Below are positions 1 to 5,675 of a DNA stretch of 19,859 nt, in pieces. Position 1 is the stretch's first letter. Each line of letters starts with the position of its first letter. The notes under the pieces were generated by a model. That model did no database searches. It was not told the origin of the DNA and saw only the letters and a list, made by a program, of their open reading frames with translations. The position numbers and the translations under genes are program-made. The DNA is taken from assembly GCA_036496265.1 (NCBI GenBank), contig DASXLL010000280.1, positions 1 through 19,859 of the forward strand, given 5' to 3'. The DNA is from CAYLLN01 sp036496265 (GTDB taxonomy: Bacteria > Planctomycetota > Planctomycetia > Pirellulales > Pirellulaceae).

Positions 1-672
1 GAGGTCGATATAGTGCCGGTTCTCGCGGCAGACAGCGATGCCCGTCTCAAACTCGACGGGCCAACGAAAAATCGGTCCGTCATAGACGAACGAATGATAC
101 TCACCATTTTCGCCGCACGGATCGATACCGGCCGGCAAATCTTCAACCAGGCTCAGATCCAACTCGCGGCCGACGAATGAGCCATCGAGCTTCGAACCTT
201 CCACGCAGCATAGCCGCGCGCGGAAGCCGAGCGCGACGAACGATTCGACCAGCTCACGAGTATCGCGCTCCCAAATCGGAAACACGCCCGTCATGCCGAG
301 CTTCGCGAGATTCTTTTCTCGATACGCCCGCAGGTCAGCGAGAAAAATATCGCCATGGCCAACATGCAAAACGCCGCGAGCCACATATCCGGCGAGTTTC
401 TCGCCCACCAGCGCTTCGTAGTCCGCATTCGTACACGGCCCGCTCTTAAACGGTAGCCGCAATTTGTCGAGCGGCAGGCCGATCGCTTCCGCCTGCCGTT
501 CCAGCAACTCTTCACGAACGCCATGATGGCTCACCCGCTGATATTCGTCCGAAACGCTCGTCAGCAGCGCCACCACTTCCCATTCCTCCGGCTGCTGCAG
601 CAGCGCGTGTAGCGCCAAAGCGCTATCCTTGCCGCCGCTCCAGCTAAACAAAATCGGAATGGGAGATGACAT
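1..672 (-). CDS. Dph6/DUF71-type PP-loop ATP-binding protein (C-terminus cut by window edge)
   Basis: The minus strand reads open from ATG at 672 to base 1 (224 codons, no stop), so only the extreme C-terminus is missing. Residues 10-17 read SWSGGKDS, the PP-loop of adenine-nucleotide alpha-hydrolase ligases. Near the visible C-terminus lie GIDPCGENGEYHSF and VYDGPIF, a block typical of the ATP_bind_4/DUF71 family. Eukaryotic and archaeal members (Dph6) amidate diphthine on elongation factor 2. Bacteria lack diphthamide, so the substrate of short bacterial members of about 220-235 residues is unknown. No good Shine-Dalgarno precedes the ATG, but homology to the PP-loop begins at once. It lies downstream of the DUF1559 gene on the same strand, separated by a heptamer-repeat tract. 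Family is confident; function is open. Confidence 0.88.
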   Translation of the reverse strand, partial: MSSPIPILFSWSGGKDSALALHALLQQPEEWEVVALLTSVSDEYQRVSHHGVREELLERQAEAIGLPLDKLRLPFKSGPCTNADYEALVGEKLAGYVARGVLHVGHGDIFLADLRAYREKNLAKLGMTGVFPIWERDTRELVESFVALGFRARLCCVEGSKLDGSFVGRELDLSLVEDLPAGIDPCGENGEYHSFVYDGPIFRWPVEFETGIAVCRENRHYIDL

Positions 673-681
673 CGAATTCAA

Positions 682-800
682 ATGATCAAGCACCAAGCAT
701 CAAATCACAAACAATGTTCAAATAATCAAGCACAAATGCACCAAACAAATTCGATCATTCGGATTTCGAATTTGTTTGGTCATTGTTGCTTGGTCATTGG
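682..800. repeat. Degenerate heptanucleotide repeat tract with perfect 15-bp hairpin
   Basis: The tract is AT-rich and can be read in 7-base steps across most of its length, for example ATCAAGC, ACCAAGC, ATCAAAT, then TTGGTCA, TTGTTGC, TTGGTCA, TTGGTCA. In its middle, ACCAAACAAATTCGA (740-754) and its exact reverse complement (766-780) form a 15-bp stem with an 11-nt loop. It fills the gap between the stop of the DUF1559 gene (801) and the start of the PP-loop ATPase (672), both minus. It could work as a transcript-end hairpin, but there is no clear U-tract. Confidence 0.8.
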
Positions 801-1742
801 TCATTCTGCCCGGTACGCATCCACGCTCGTCGCGCTGACATACCCGATCCGCATCTGCTGCCGCAGATTATTCGCGGCCTGATCGTAGCTCGACGGCGAC
901 GCGACGAATTCCTCTGGTTTAGGCTCAACGTGGCCGTCGAGATACGCGACATTCGCGGTTCCACCGCCGTGCCGAAAATGCGTACAGGGATACGTCGAAG
1001 GATCGTTTGGCCCGAGCAGATAAAAATTCTCGGTGAAACGGAGCACCGGATCGCCCGACCAGGGCAACGAAATCCGGGCCGAGTCGGTGAGCACGACTGT
1101 TTTCGAGGTCGTGGGAAAATTCACCAGCCGCATCACGACCATTTTCACGTTCGGATAGTTGGAAAAATCGACCTGGCCGAGATTCATGTTGTAGGCGTAA
1201 CCGCCGGCCGCGCTCTGATAAAGCTTCTCGATCTTCGGATGCGACGACGGGCACTTCAGCACCGCCTTGCTCTTCTCAATAAATGGCGCGATCAGCCCCA
1301 GGTCAGTCGCCACACTGTTCGTGTTGTAATTGATCTGCGCGAACCACGTCGTCTGCAGCGATTGGCCGTTGACCGTCACGGTCGGCAAATTGACGGGCGG
1401 GATGACGCCAAACGCGTCGTTGTACATCTGCACGGCGAGTGCATTCTGCCGCAGCGCGCTCGAACACTGCGTTCGCCGCGCCGCCTCTCGCGCCGCCTGT
1501 ACAGCCGGTAACAAGAGTGCGACCAAGATGCCGATAATTGCGATGACGACGAGCAATTCGACAAGGGTAAAAGCTCGACGAAAGCTCGCTGGGTACTGAG
1601 TACTAAGTACTGATTGCTCGGTACCGTTTTTCAGCCGCGGCTCCGCGGCCCTATGTCCGCGCGCAGCAGCGCCACCATTTTCTACCTCAAAACAACCATC
1701 CACACCGCGCGCAGCATTGCGCGCAACAAGAATACCTGCCAT
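801..1742 (-). CDS. DUF1559 type II-like pseudopilin with unusually long leader
   Basis: A prepilin-type N-terminus, RRAFTLVELLVVIAIIGILV, is followed by LLPAVQAAREAARRTQCS, the hallmark of the planctomycete DUF1559 family. Predicted cleavage is A57/F58, with Glu at mature position 5 (residue 62). Ala at -1 replaces the usual Gly. The C-terminal block HGGGTANVAYLDGH (about residues 263-276) matches the H-x9-DG family motif. These are secretion-apparatus or surface pseudopilins of unknown exact role. The ATG at 1742 is fixed by AGGAG at 1749-1753, 6 nt upstream. No ATG, GTG or TTG lies between residue 15 and the cleavage site, so the leader is really 44-57 residues, far above the usual 5-30. 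The leader is coded largely by repeat elements (see findings). A cobalamin riboswitch ends about 40 nt upstream. Confidence 0.9.
   Translation of the reverse strand: MAGILVARNAARGVDGCFEVENGGAAARGHRAAEPRLKNGTEQSVLSTQYPASFRRAFTLVELLVVIAIIGILVALLLPAVQAAREAARRTQCSSALRQNALAVQMYNDAFGVIPPVNLPTVTVNGQSLQTTWFAQINYNTNSVATDLGLIAPFIEKSKAVLKCPSSHPKIEKLYQSAAGGYAYNMNLGQVDFSNYPNVKMVVMRLVNFPTTSKTVVLTDSARISLPWSGDPVLRFTENFYLLGPNDPSTYPCTHFRHGGGTANVAYLDGHVEPKPEEFVASPSSYDQAANNLRQQMRIGYVSATSVDAYRAE
1591..1625. repeat. Heptanucleotide repeat inside the pseudopilin leader
   Basis: Five in-phase heptamers are present: GGGTACT, GAGTACT, AAGTACT, GATTGCT, CGGTACC. On the coding strand they give leader residues around EQSVLSTQYP, just before the prepilin cleavage site. 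They do not disturb the reading frame. Confidence 0.75.
1634..1724. repeat. Two short GC palindromes in the pseudopilin leader
   Basis: GCCGCGG-CT-CCGCGGC at 1634-1649 has 7-bp arms with a 2-nt loop. GCGCGCA-GCAT-TGCGCGC at 1707-1724 has 7-bp arms with a 4-nt loop. Both lie between the start codon and the prepilin cleavage site of the minus-strand gene, and encode Ala/Arg-rich leader sequence. Confidence 0.6.
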
Positions 1743-1781
1743 AACCAGCTCCTCGCGGTTAACGGAGTATCAGACTGTGGC

Positions 1782-1995
1782 GCACGAGGCAGGTCTTCTG
1801 GCTTCCGGATCGTCCTACTGGCCGCGCCTTCCCGCGATTGGAGCACGTCACGCGGAGCGTGACGGCTTCATTCTCGCAGTGGCCTATGCGGCGGTCGTAC
1901 CCGGTTACAGCGGCGGGACCGCGACGGATTTGCACCGTCTTCCCTATTCTTTCCGGCAGCAACAAGCCACCGGAACACCTGGCGTCAGGGCGGAA
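1782..1995 (-). promoter_or_regulatory. Cobalamin (AdoCbl-type) riboswitch
   Basis: Read on the minus strand, the conserved elements come in order. AGGTGTTCCGG lies at 1980-1970. GGGAAGACGGTGCAAATCCG runs from 1944 and is followed by TCCCGCCGCTGTAACCGG, ending near 1900. The B12 box GAAGCCAGAAGACCTGCC ends near 1788. These match the class I cobalamin riboswitch core (GGGAA, GGTGnAAnTCC, CCCGCnACTGTAA, AGCCnGAAGACCTGCC). The 3' end lies about 40 nt upstream of the ATG of the DUF1559 pseudopilin (1742), with no other gene between, so that gene is the apparent target. The expression platform must lie in 1743-1785, which includes the ribosome binding site, so translational control is plausible. 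Exact ends are approximate. Confidence 0.92.
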
Positions 1996-2170
1996 GATTA
2001 GCACAACCGCCCCCGCCGTCAAGTAAGCGACTTGCGGCCCTTCACTGCGCATCCCGCGGAACCTTGGAAATTCACACGTTTTTCACGATTTTTGCAATTC
2101 ATCTCCGTTCGGCCGGACACATCACCTCGGTTACAATCTATGACCTGGCCTCAAATTCCGAACCTCGCGG
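1996..2170. other. Intergenic stretch between divergent riboswitch and rsfS promoter
   Basis: No credible gene is seen here. The promoter for the minus-strand riboswitch transcript should lie in this stretch, but I could not pick a convincing -35/-10 pair for it. Confidence 0.4.
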
Positions 2171-2199
2171 CTGACAATTTTGTCCGCTCTGAATAGAAT
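2171..2199 (+). promoter_or_regulatory. Candidate sigma70-type promoter of rsfS
   Basis: CTGACA (2171-2176) and TAGAAT (2194-2199) are separated by exactly 17 nt and match the TTGACA/TATAAT consensus at 5 of 6 positions each. The start codon of rsfS at 2242 would follow a leader of roughly 36 nt. Prediction by eye only. Confidence 0.6.
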
Positions 2200-2241
2200 A
2201 GAGGCAGTAGCCGTTCGTTCACTAATGCGAAAGGAGCGTGC

Positions 2242-2640
2242 GTGGTCGCAACAATGAGTCAACCAGCGTTGAATCAACCAACCCAGCGGACAAATTCATC
2301 TCGGAGCCTCGAATTGGCCCTCGCTGCGGCCAGGGAGGCGGAAGACAACCGCGGGCAGAATTTGCTGGTTCTCGACATGCGAGGTCAAACTTCGGCCTTC
2401 GACTATTTCGTCATCGCGACCGGCACCAGCAACCGGCAACTCCGTGCGATGAGCGATTCCATCGACGACGTGCTGCAAAAGCAATTCGGCCATCGCCGCC
2501 TCGGCCTCGAAGGCTATCAAGACAGCCACTGGATTCTGCTCGACTACGGCTCCGTCATCATCCACCTTTTCGACGACAAAAACCGCGACTATTATCGGCT
2601 GGAAGAACTGTGGGCGGGGGCGGTCAAAGTCGAGCGATAA
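2242..2640 (+). CDS. rsfS: Ribosome silencing factor RsfS (Iojap/YbeB family)
   Basis: RsfS binds ribosomal protein uL14 on the 50S subunit and blocks joining with the 30S under nutrient limitation. The 132-residue product carries the family blocks SAFDYFVIATGTSNRQ (residues 51-66) and GYQDSHWILLDYGSVIIHLF (91-110), then the usual RLEELW C-terminal motif. The size is normal for the family plus a 20-residue non-conserved N-terminal extension. I chose GTG at 2242 because AAGGAG (2231-2236) sits 5 nt upstream. The internal ATG at 2254 would leave the site too far away. It stands alone with its own promoter and converges with the toxin gene that ends at 2673. Confidence 0.93.
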   Translation: MVATMSQPALNQPTQRTNSSRSLELALAAAREAEDNRGQNLLVLDMRGQTSAFDYFVIATGTSNRQLRAMSDSIDDVLQKQFGHRRLGLEGYQDSHWILLDYGSVIIHLFDDKNRDYYRLEELWAGAVKVER

Positions 2641-2672
2641 GAAGCAGCGAAATCGATTGATTCACTTCGCTG

Positions 2673-2984
2673 CTACGGAATGTCCATCGCAAATTTCAGT
2701 GCGCGATGGACATCTTCCATTCTTGCTGGGCTCAATCGAACGATACGGCTTATCAACCGACTTTTGGGCACAGTTAAAAGCGTATCGCAGTTGACGACGC
2801 AGTCTTTAGGCATCTTGTCGGACTTGGATAGTTTAACTTCCGAGGCCACATTGTGGACGGTTGTCGTTATCTGCGCGACGACAACTTGGTTTCGCACCGC
2901 AACGGCCGCTGATCTTGTAAGAATGAGGACCGGTCGGCGTCCAGCGGGAGGCAAATCAGCCCACCAAATTTCGCTACGGTCCAT
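2673..2984 (-). CDS. MazF/PemK-family mRNA-cleaving toxin
   Basis: The predicted 103-residue protein begins MDRSEIWWADLPPAGRRPVL, matching the start of MazF endoribonucleases. RRPVLILTR carries the conserved Arg, and VVAQITTTV aligns with the strand that holds the catalytic Thr/Ser. The C-terminal block SRIVRLSPARMEDVHRALKF is also typical. An in-frame ATG at 2996 gives four more residues. I prefer 2984, where the family homology begins and the overlap with the antitoxin stop is 11 nt. The overlap indicates translational coupling. MazF toxins cut mRNA at short single-strand sites. The target is unknown here. Confidence 0.9.
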   Translation of the reverse strand: MDRSEIWWADLPPAGRRPVLILTRSAAVAVRNQVVVAQITTTVHNVASEVKLSKSDKMPKDCVVNCDTLLTVPKSRLISRIVRLSPARMEDVHRALKFAMDIP

Positions 2985-3198
2985 GCGAATGGTCATCCCA
3001 AGAATCGTCGCCCATCACTTCCGGGGCCAGCTGAACGGAAGCCTCTGCCCAGTCCTCGTCCGTATCCGCAGGCAATGACTCGAGGTCTAAGAAATCGACG
3101 ATAATCCGCCGCGCCAAATCCGTGGCTTGCTGGCCCTGAGATTTTGCCAACAAGTCCAATCGATCCAAGTGAGCCTGATCCAAATTGATGGCTACCAT
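2974..3198 (-). CDS. MazE-like antitoxin (ribbon-helix-helix-like)
   Basis: This 74-residue protein lies directly upstream of the MazF-like toxin and overlaps it. The N-terminal half (MVAINLDQAHLDRLDLLAKS, then TDLARRIIVDFL) fits a short beta strand followed by two helices, as in ribbon-helix-helix DNA-binding proteins. The C-terminal half is strongly acidic (PADTDEDWAEA, MGDDSWDD), as expected for the flexible part that wraps and inhibits a toxin. AAGG lies 8 nt before the ATG at 3198. Upstream, TAAGGTTTAAGG contains a short direct repeat that might be part of an operator. The role is inferred from position and shape rather than from a recognised family sequence. Confidence 0.78.
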   Translation of the reverse strand: MVAINLDQAHLDRLDLLAKSQGQQATDLARRIIVDFLDLESLPADTDEDWAEASVQLAPEVMGDDSWDDHSHGP

Positions 3199-3353
3199 TC
3201 CTTAAACCTTAATAAACCTGGAATTGGTGTAATTTTATCTCGCGTCTTGGTAGAAAGCCACCTCAAGTTGGTTTGCAATTGCCGTCATTTACCACCTCGC
3301 CGCCGACAAAATAGGCCCTAGAATGGCTGCATAGCTTCTGGCCACCGTCGGCC

Positions 3354-3394
3354 CCGGACGAGACGCGCCGTACCCGGTAAAGACAAGACGACGC
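3354..3394 (+). promoter_or_regulatory. Guanidine-III riboswitch
   Basis: The 41-nt element starts CCGGACGAG, has GCGCCGTACCCGG in the middle and ends with GACAAGACGACGC. It closely matches the guanidine-III (ykkC-III) aptamer as I recall it. CCGG (3354-3357) can pair with CCGG (3374-3377), and GCGCCGT (3365-3371) with ACGACGC (3388-3394) to form the pseudoknot, with one C-A mismatch. It lies 21 nt upstream of the guanidinium exporter gene, the expected target. Its last eight bases are also complementary to the bases just before the start codon (separate entry). Confidence 0.9.
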
Positions 3395-3415
3395 CCTTTC
3401 AATAGGAGCGTCGTC
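3387..3415 (+). promoter_or_regulatory. Expression-platform hairpin around the gdx ribosome binding site
   Basis: GACGACGC (3387-3394, the 3' pseudoknot strand of the aptamer) is perfectly complementary to GCGTCGTC (3408-3415), which ends at the base before the ATG. AGGAG (3404-3408) lies at the edge of the loop. When the aptamer holds its 3' strand the site is exposed. When free, the strand can pair over the start region. This predicts translational ON control by guanidinium. Confidence 0.72.
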
Positions 3416-3733
3416 ATGGCTTGGTTCATCATTTTCATCGCCGGCATTCTCGAAGCGGCCTGGGCTGTCGGCTTGAAATACACCAACGGATTCACCCGAC
3501 CGCTGCCGAGCATCCTGACCATTATCGGCATCGTCATCAGCCTGCTCTTGCTCTCCATCGCCGCCCGCACGCTGCCCATTGGCACGGCTTACGGCGTCTG
3601 GGTCGGCATTGGCGCCGCCGGCGCCGCAACGCTCGGCATCTTGCTGCTCAATGAACCCGCCACGCCTTCGCGCATCTTTTTTCTGGCATTACTGGTCATC
3701 GCCATCGTCGGTCTTAAATTCACCACGCGATGA
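3416..3733 (+). CDS. gdx: Small multidrug resistance family guanidinium exporter (Gdx/SugE)
   Basis: This 105-residue membrane protein has four predicted transmembrane helices, the normal size for the SMR family. It opens MAWFIIFIAGILEAAWAVGL with the essential Glu at position 13 and Trp at 16. LPIGTAYGVWVGIGAAGA follows in helix 3 and the final helix is LALLVIAIVGLKF. The EAAWAVGLKYTNGF and GTAYGVWVGIGA blocks are characteristic of the Gdx (SugE) subtype, which works as a dual-topology dimer exchanging guanidinium for protons, rather than of EmrE-type drug pumps. A guanidine-III riboswitch sits directly upstream, which supports the substrate strongly. AGGAG lies 7 nt before the ATG. Confidence 0.95.
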   Translation: MAWFIIFIAGILEAAWAVGLKYTNGFTRPLPSILTIIGIVISLLLLSIAARTLPIGTAYGVWVGIGAAGAATLGILLLNEPATPSRIFFLALLVIAIVGLKFTTR

Positions 3734-3740
3734 TCGTTAT

Positions 3741-3767
3741 CGTGGGGCGGGCCTCTGGCCGGCCGTA
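3741..3767. repeat. GC-rich palindromic repeat, copy 1 of identical pair
   Basis: A 27-bp unit beginning CGTGGGGCGGGCC, then TCT, then GGCCGGCCGTA. It is an imperfect hairpin with a 3-nt loop. It starts 8 nt after the gdx stop codon and is repeated identically, in the same orientation, at 4699-4725 on the other side of the next gene. Confidence 0.85.
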
Positions 3768-3810
3768 CAATCCGGTATCATGGTCACCGCCCATATATAA
3801 GGATTCTCCC

Positions 3811-4698
3811 ATGCTCCACCGCCGCCAATTCCTCCAAACCTCAGCTGTCGTCGCAGCGACCGCTGCCGTTGCTCGGCCCGCCGCCGCGATTCCTCCGATT
3901 CAGCGCAACGGCCAACCGAATTTCAAATTCAGCCTCGCGGCTTATAGTTACCGTGACCTGCTGTTGTCCAAGCAAGGCAAAGAGCCGCTGCTCACATTGC
4001 ACGACTTCATCGATGACTGTGCCAAGATGAATCTGGAGGGCACCGAGCTGACGAGCTATTACTTTCCCAAGGAAGTGACCAAGGATTATCTGCACGGCTT
4101 GCGCCAGCATGCCTTCCGTCTCGGCCTCGATATCTCGGGCACGGCGATCGGCAATGAGTTCGGCCATCCCAATGGCGAAAAACGCGATGCCGAAATCGCC
4201 AAGACGAAGCAATGGATCGAGCACGCCGCTGTGCTCAGCGCTCCGGCGATCCGCATCTTCGCCGGCCATCAGCAGAAGGGCCAAACCGAGGAAGAGGCCC
4301 ACAAGCTGATGGTCTCCGCGATCGAAGAATGCTGCGACTCCGCCGGCAAATTTGGCGTCTATCTGGCCCTCGAAAACCACGGCGGTCCGACATCCACCGC
4401 CGCGGGCCTCTTAAAATTCGTCCACGATGTGAACAGCCCTTGGTTCGGCGTCAATCTCGACGGCGGCAACTTCCGCGGTGATGACCCCTATGCTGAACTT
4501 GCTCAGATCGCGCCTTATGCCGTCAACGCCCAGATCAAGGCCAAAGTGGGAGGAAAGCCCGCAGATTTCAAACGCCTCGCCAAGGTGATGCGCGACGCCA
4601 ACTATCGCGGCTACATCGTTCTCGAATACGAAGAGCCCGGCAACGTCCGCGAAGAATGTCCCCGCATCATGAACGAAATTCGCGCAGCGTTTGCCTAA
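3811..4698 (+). CDS. Tat-exported sugar phosphate isomerase/epimerase-like TIM barrel protein
   Basis: The protein is 295 residues. The start at 3811 gives MLHRRQFLQTSAVVAATAAV, a twin-arginine (RRQFL) signal ending near residue 26, with AAGGAT 8 nt upstream. The longer open frame back to 3730 would bury the signal and runs through a repeat. The mature part belongs to the xylose isomerase-like TIM barrel superfamily (AP endonuclease 2 fold). Candidate metal ligands are Glu188 (YLALENHGG), Asp217 (VNLDGGNF), Gln241 (NAQIKAK) and Glu272 (IVLEYEEPG). Planctomycetes carry many such exported paralogues, thought to act on carbohydrates outside the cytoplasm. The substrate cannot be told from sequence. 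It has no obvious operon partner. Confidence 0.88.
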   Translation: MLHRRQFLQTSAVVAATAAVARPAAAIPPIQRNGQPNFKFSLAAYSYRDLLLSKQGKEPLLTLHDFIDDCAKMNLEGTELTSYYFPKEVTKDYLHGLRQHAFRLGLDISGTAIGNEFGHPNGEKRDAEIAKTKQWIEHAAVLSAPAIRIFAGHQQKGQTEEEAHKLMVSAIEECCDSAGKFGVYLALENHGGPTSTAAGLLKFVHDVNSPWFGVNLDGGNFRGDDPYAELAQIAPYAVNAQIKAKVGGKPADFKRLAKVMRDANYRGYIVLEYEEPGNVREECPRIMNEIRAAFA

Positions 4699-4725
4699 CG
4701 TGGGGCGGGCCTCTGGCCGGCCGTA
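4699..4725. repeat. GC-rich palindromic repeat, copy 2 of identical pair
   Basis: Identical over 27 bp to the copy at 3741-3767 and in the same orientation. It starts at the first base after the stop codon of the isomerase-like gene. Confidence 0.85.
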
Positions 4726-4744
4726 ATAACTTTCGCCAAAAACA

Positions 4745-5620
4745 CTACTTCCGCAGCTTCATCATCTCCGCGGGCTTATTCGTAATCACGCCATCCAAGC
4801 CGGCGGCCACAAGCTGCTTCGCCTTCTCCACATCATCAATCGTATAAGCCCACGCTTTTTTGCCGAGCTTGTGAATCTGCTCGATTTCGCGGCGGCCGAT
4901 CTTTTGATGGTCCCACACAATGACATCCGCCCCCGTCGCCGCCGCCGCCTCGATCTGCTCCGGCGCTGCCGGTTTGCCGCTGAGCGTTGCCAGCGCCAAA
5001 TTCGGCGCTAGCTCGCGGCAGCGGGCCACATACTTCCAGTCGAACGCTTGCACGACGACTTTATCCAGCAGGTTTTTCTCTTTCAGCAGCCGCACGATTG
5101 TGTCTGCATCTCCTTGCTTCCGTTCGACCAAAGTCACCGATCCCGATTGAATCAAATTGAGCGACTCCAACAGGGTCGGAATCCGCACATTGGCGAATTT
5201 TTCGTCAAACCACGATCCCGCATCGATCTTTTTTAGCTCCGCCGACGAATAACTGCCAACCACCAGCTTTGGCTGACCGAAAACGTCTTCGGAATTGGTC
5301 GTCCGATCGAGAATCTCGTCGTGAATGACGACCGGCACGCCGTCAGCCGCGTGATAGTAATCCAGCTCGATTAAGTCTGCCTTCGCATCGAGCGCGGATT
5401 GAAACGCCGGCAACGTATTCTCCGGTGCCACGCTCGAATTCCCGCGGTGCGCGATGATCAAAACCTTCGAGCTATGGACTAGCGTCTGCGCGGGCGTCGG
5501 TTCAGCCGTCATGCCCGTATTGAACATAGCGTTTAATAGTAGCGAGACGGCTAGCGCCCCACTGAGGAATCCATAGCCACAAAAAGCACGAAAACCACGA
5601 AAACTGTTCAAAAGATTCAT
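4745..5620 (-). CDS. Exported glycerophosphodiester phosphodiesterase
   Basis: The 291-residue product hydrolyses glycerophosphodiesters to glycerol 3-phosphate and an alcohol, judging by the GDPD family. Visible motifs are IAHRGNSSVAPENT (His58, Arg59), the metal ligand pair ELD (Glu85, Asp87) and the second catalytic His in VVIHDE (His100), followed by LDRTT. The rest of the barrel, including DVIVWDHQKI and GLDGVITNKPAEM, is intact. A hydrophobic segment (about residues 17-33) after a short basic N-terminus suggests a signal peptide, so it probably acts in the periplasm. AAAGGAT precedes the ATG at 5620 at good spacing. Residues 6-17 (SFRGFRAFCGYG) are encoded by a 9-base-period repeat that also occurs, inverted, just upstream of the start. 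An alternative start at Met32 would drop the signal. Confidence 0.92.
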   Translation of the reverse strand: MNLLNSFRGFRAFCGYGFLSGALAVSLLLNAMFNTGMTAEPTPAQTLVHSSKVLIIAHRGNSSVAPENTLPAFQSALDAKADLIELDYYHAADGVPVVIHDEILDRTTNSEDVFGQPKLVVGSYSSAELKKIDAGSWFDEKFANVRIPTLLESLNLIQSGSVTLVERKQGDADTIVRLLKEKNLLDKVVVQAFDWKYVARCRELAPNLALATLSGKPAAPEQIEAAAATGADVIVWDHQKIGRREIEQIHKLGKKAWAYTIDDVEKAKQLVAAGLDGVITNKPAEMMKLRK

Positions 5621-5665
5621 TCGTTATCCTTTTTGTGTCTCTTTGTGTTTTTCGTGGCTACTTTT
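5572..5665. repeat. Inverted nonanucleotide repeats spanning the GDPD start codon
   Basis: On the plus strand, 5572-5606 reads as 9-base steps (CACAAAAAG, CACGAAAAC, CACGAAAAC), and 5629-5659 as TTTTTGTGT, CTCTTTGTG, TTTTTCGTG. The two arms are roughly reverse complementary: the outer 16 bases pair with one mismatch and one wobble. Between them lie the ribosome binding site and ATG of the minus-strand gene. Confidence 0.7.
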
Positions 5666-5675
5666 ATATGCGGGG

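Noticed and set aside
682..882. Plus-strand frame giving a hydrophobic peptide from the repeat tract
   Set aside because: The peptide is just translation of the 7-base repeat and runs into antisense of the pseudopilin gene.
783..1511. Plus-strand open frame of 242 codons opposite the pseudopilin
   Set aside because: It starts in the heptamer repeat and is antisense to a pseudopilin with clear motifs. Its product is an Arg/His-rich shadow.
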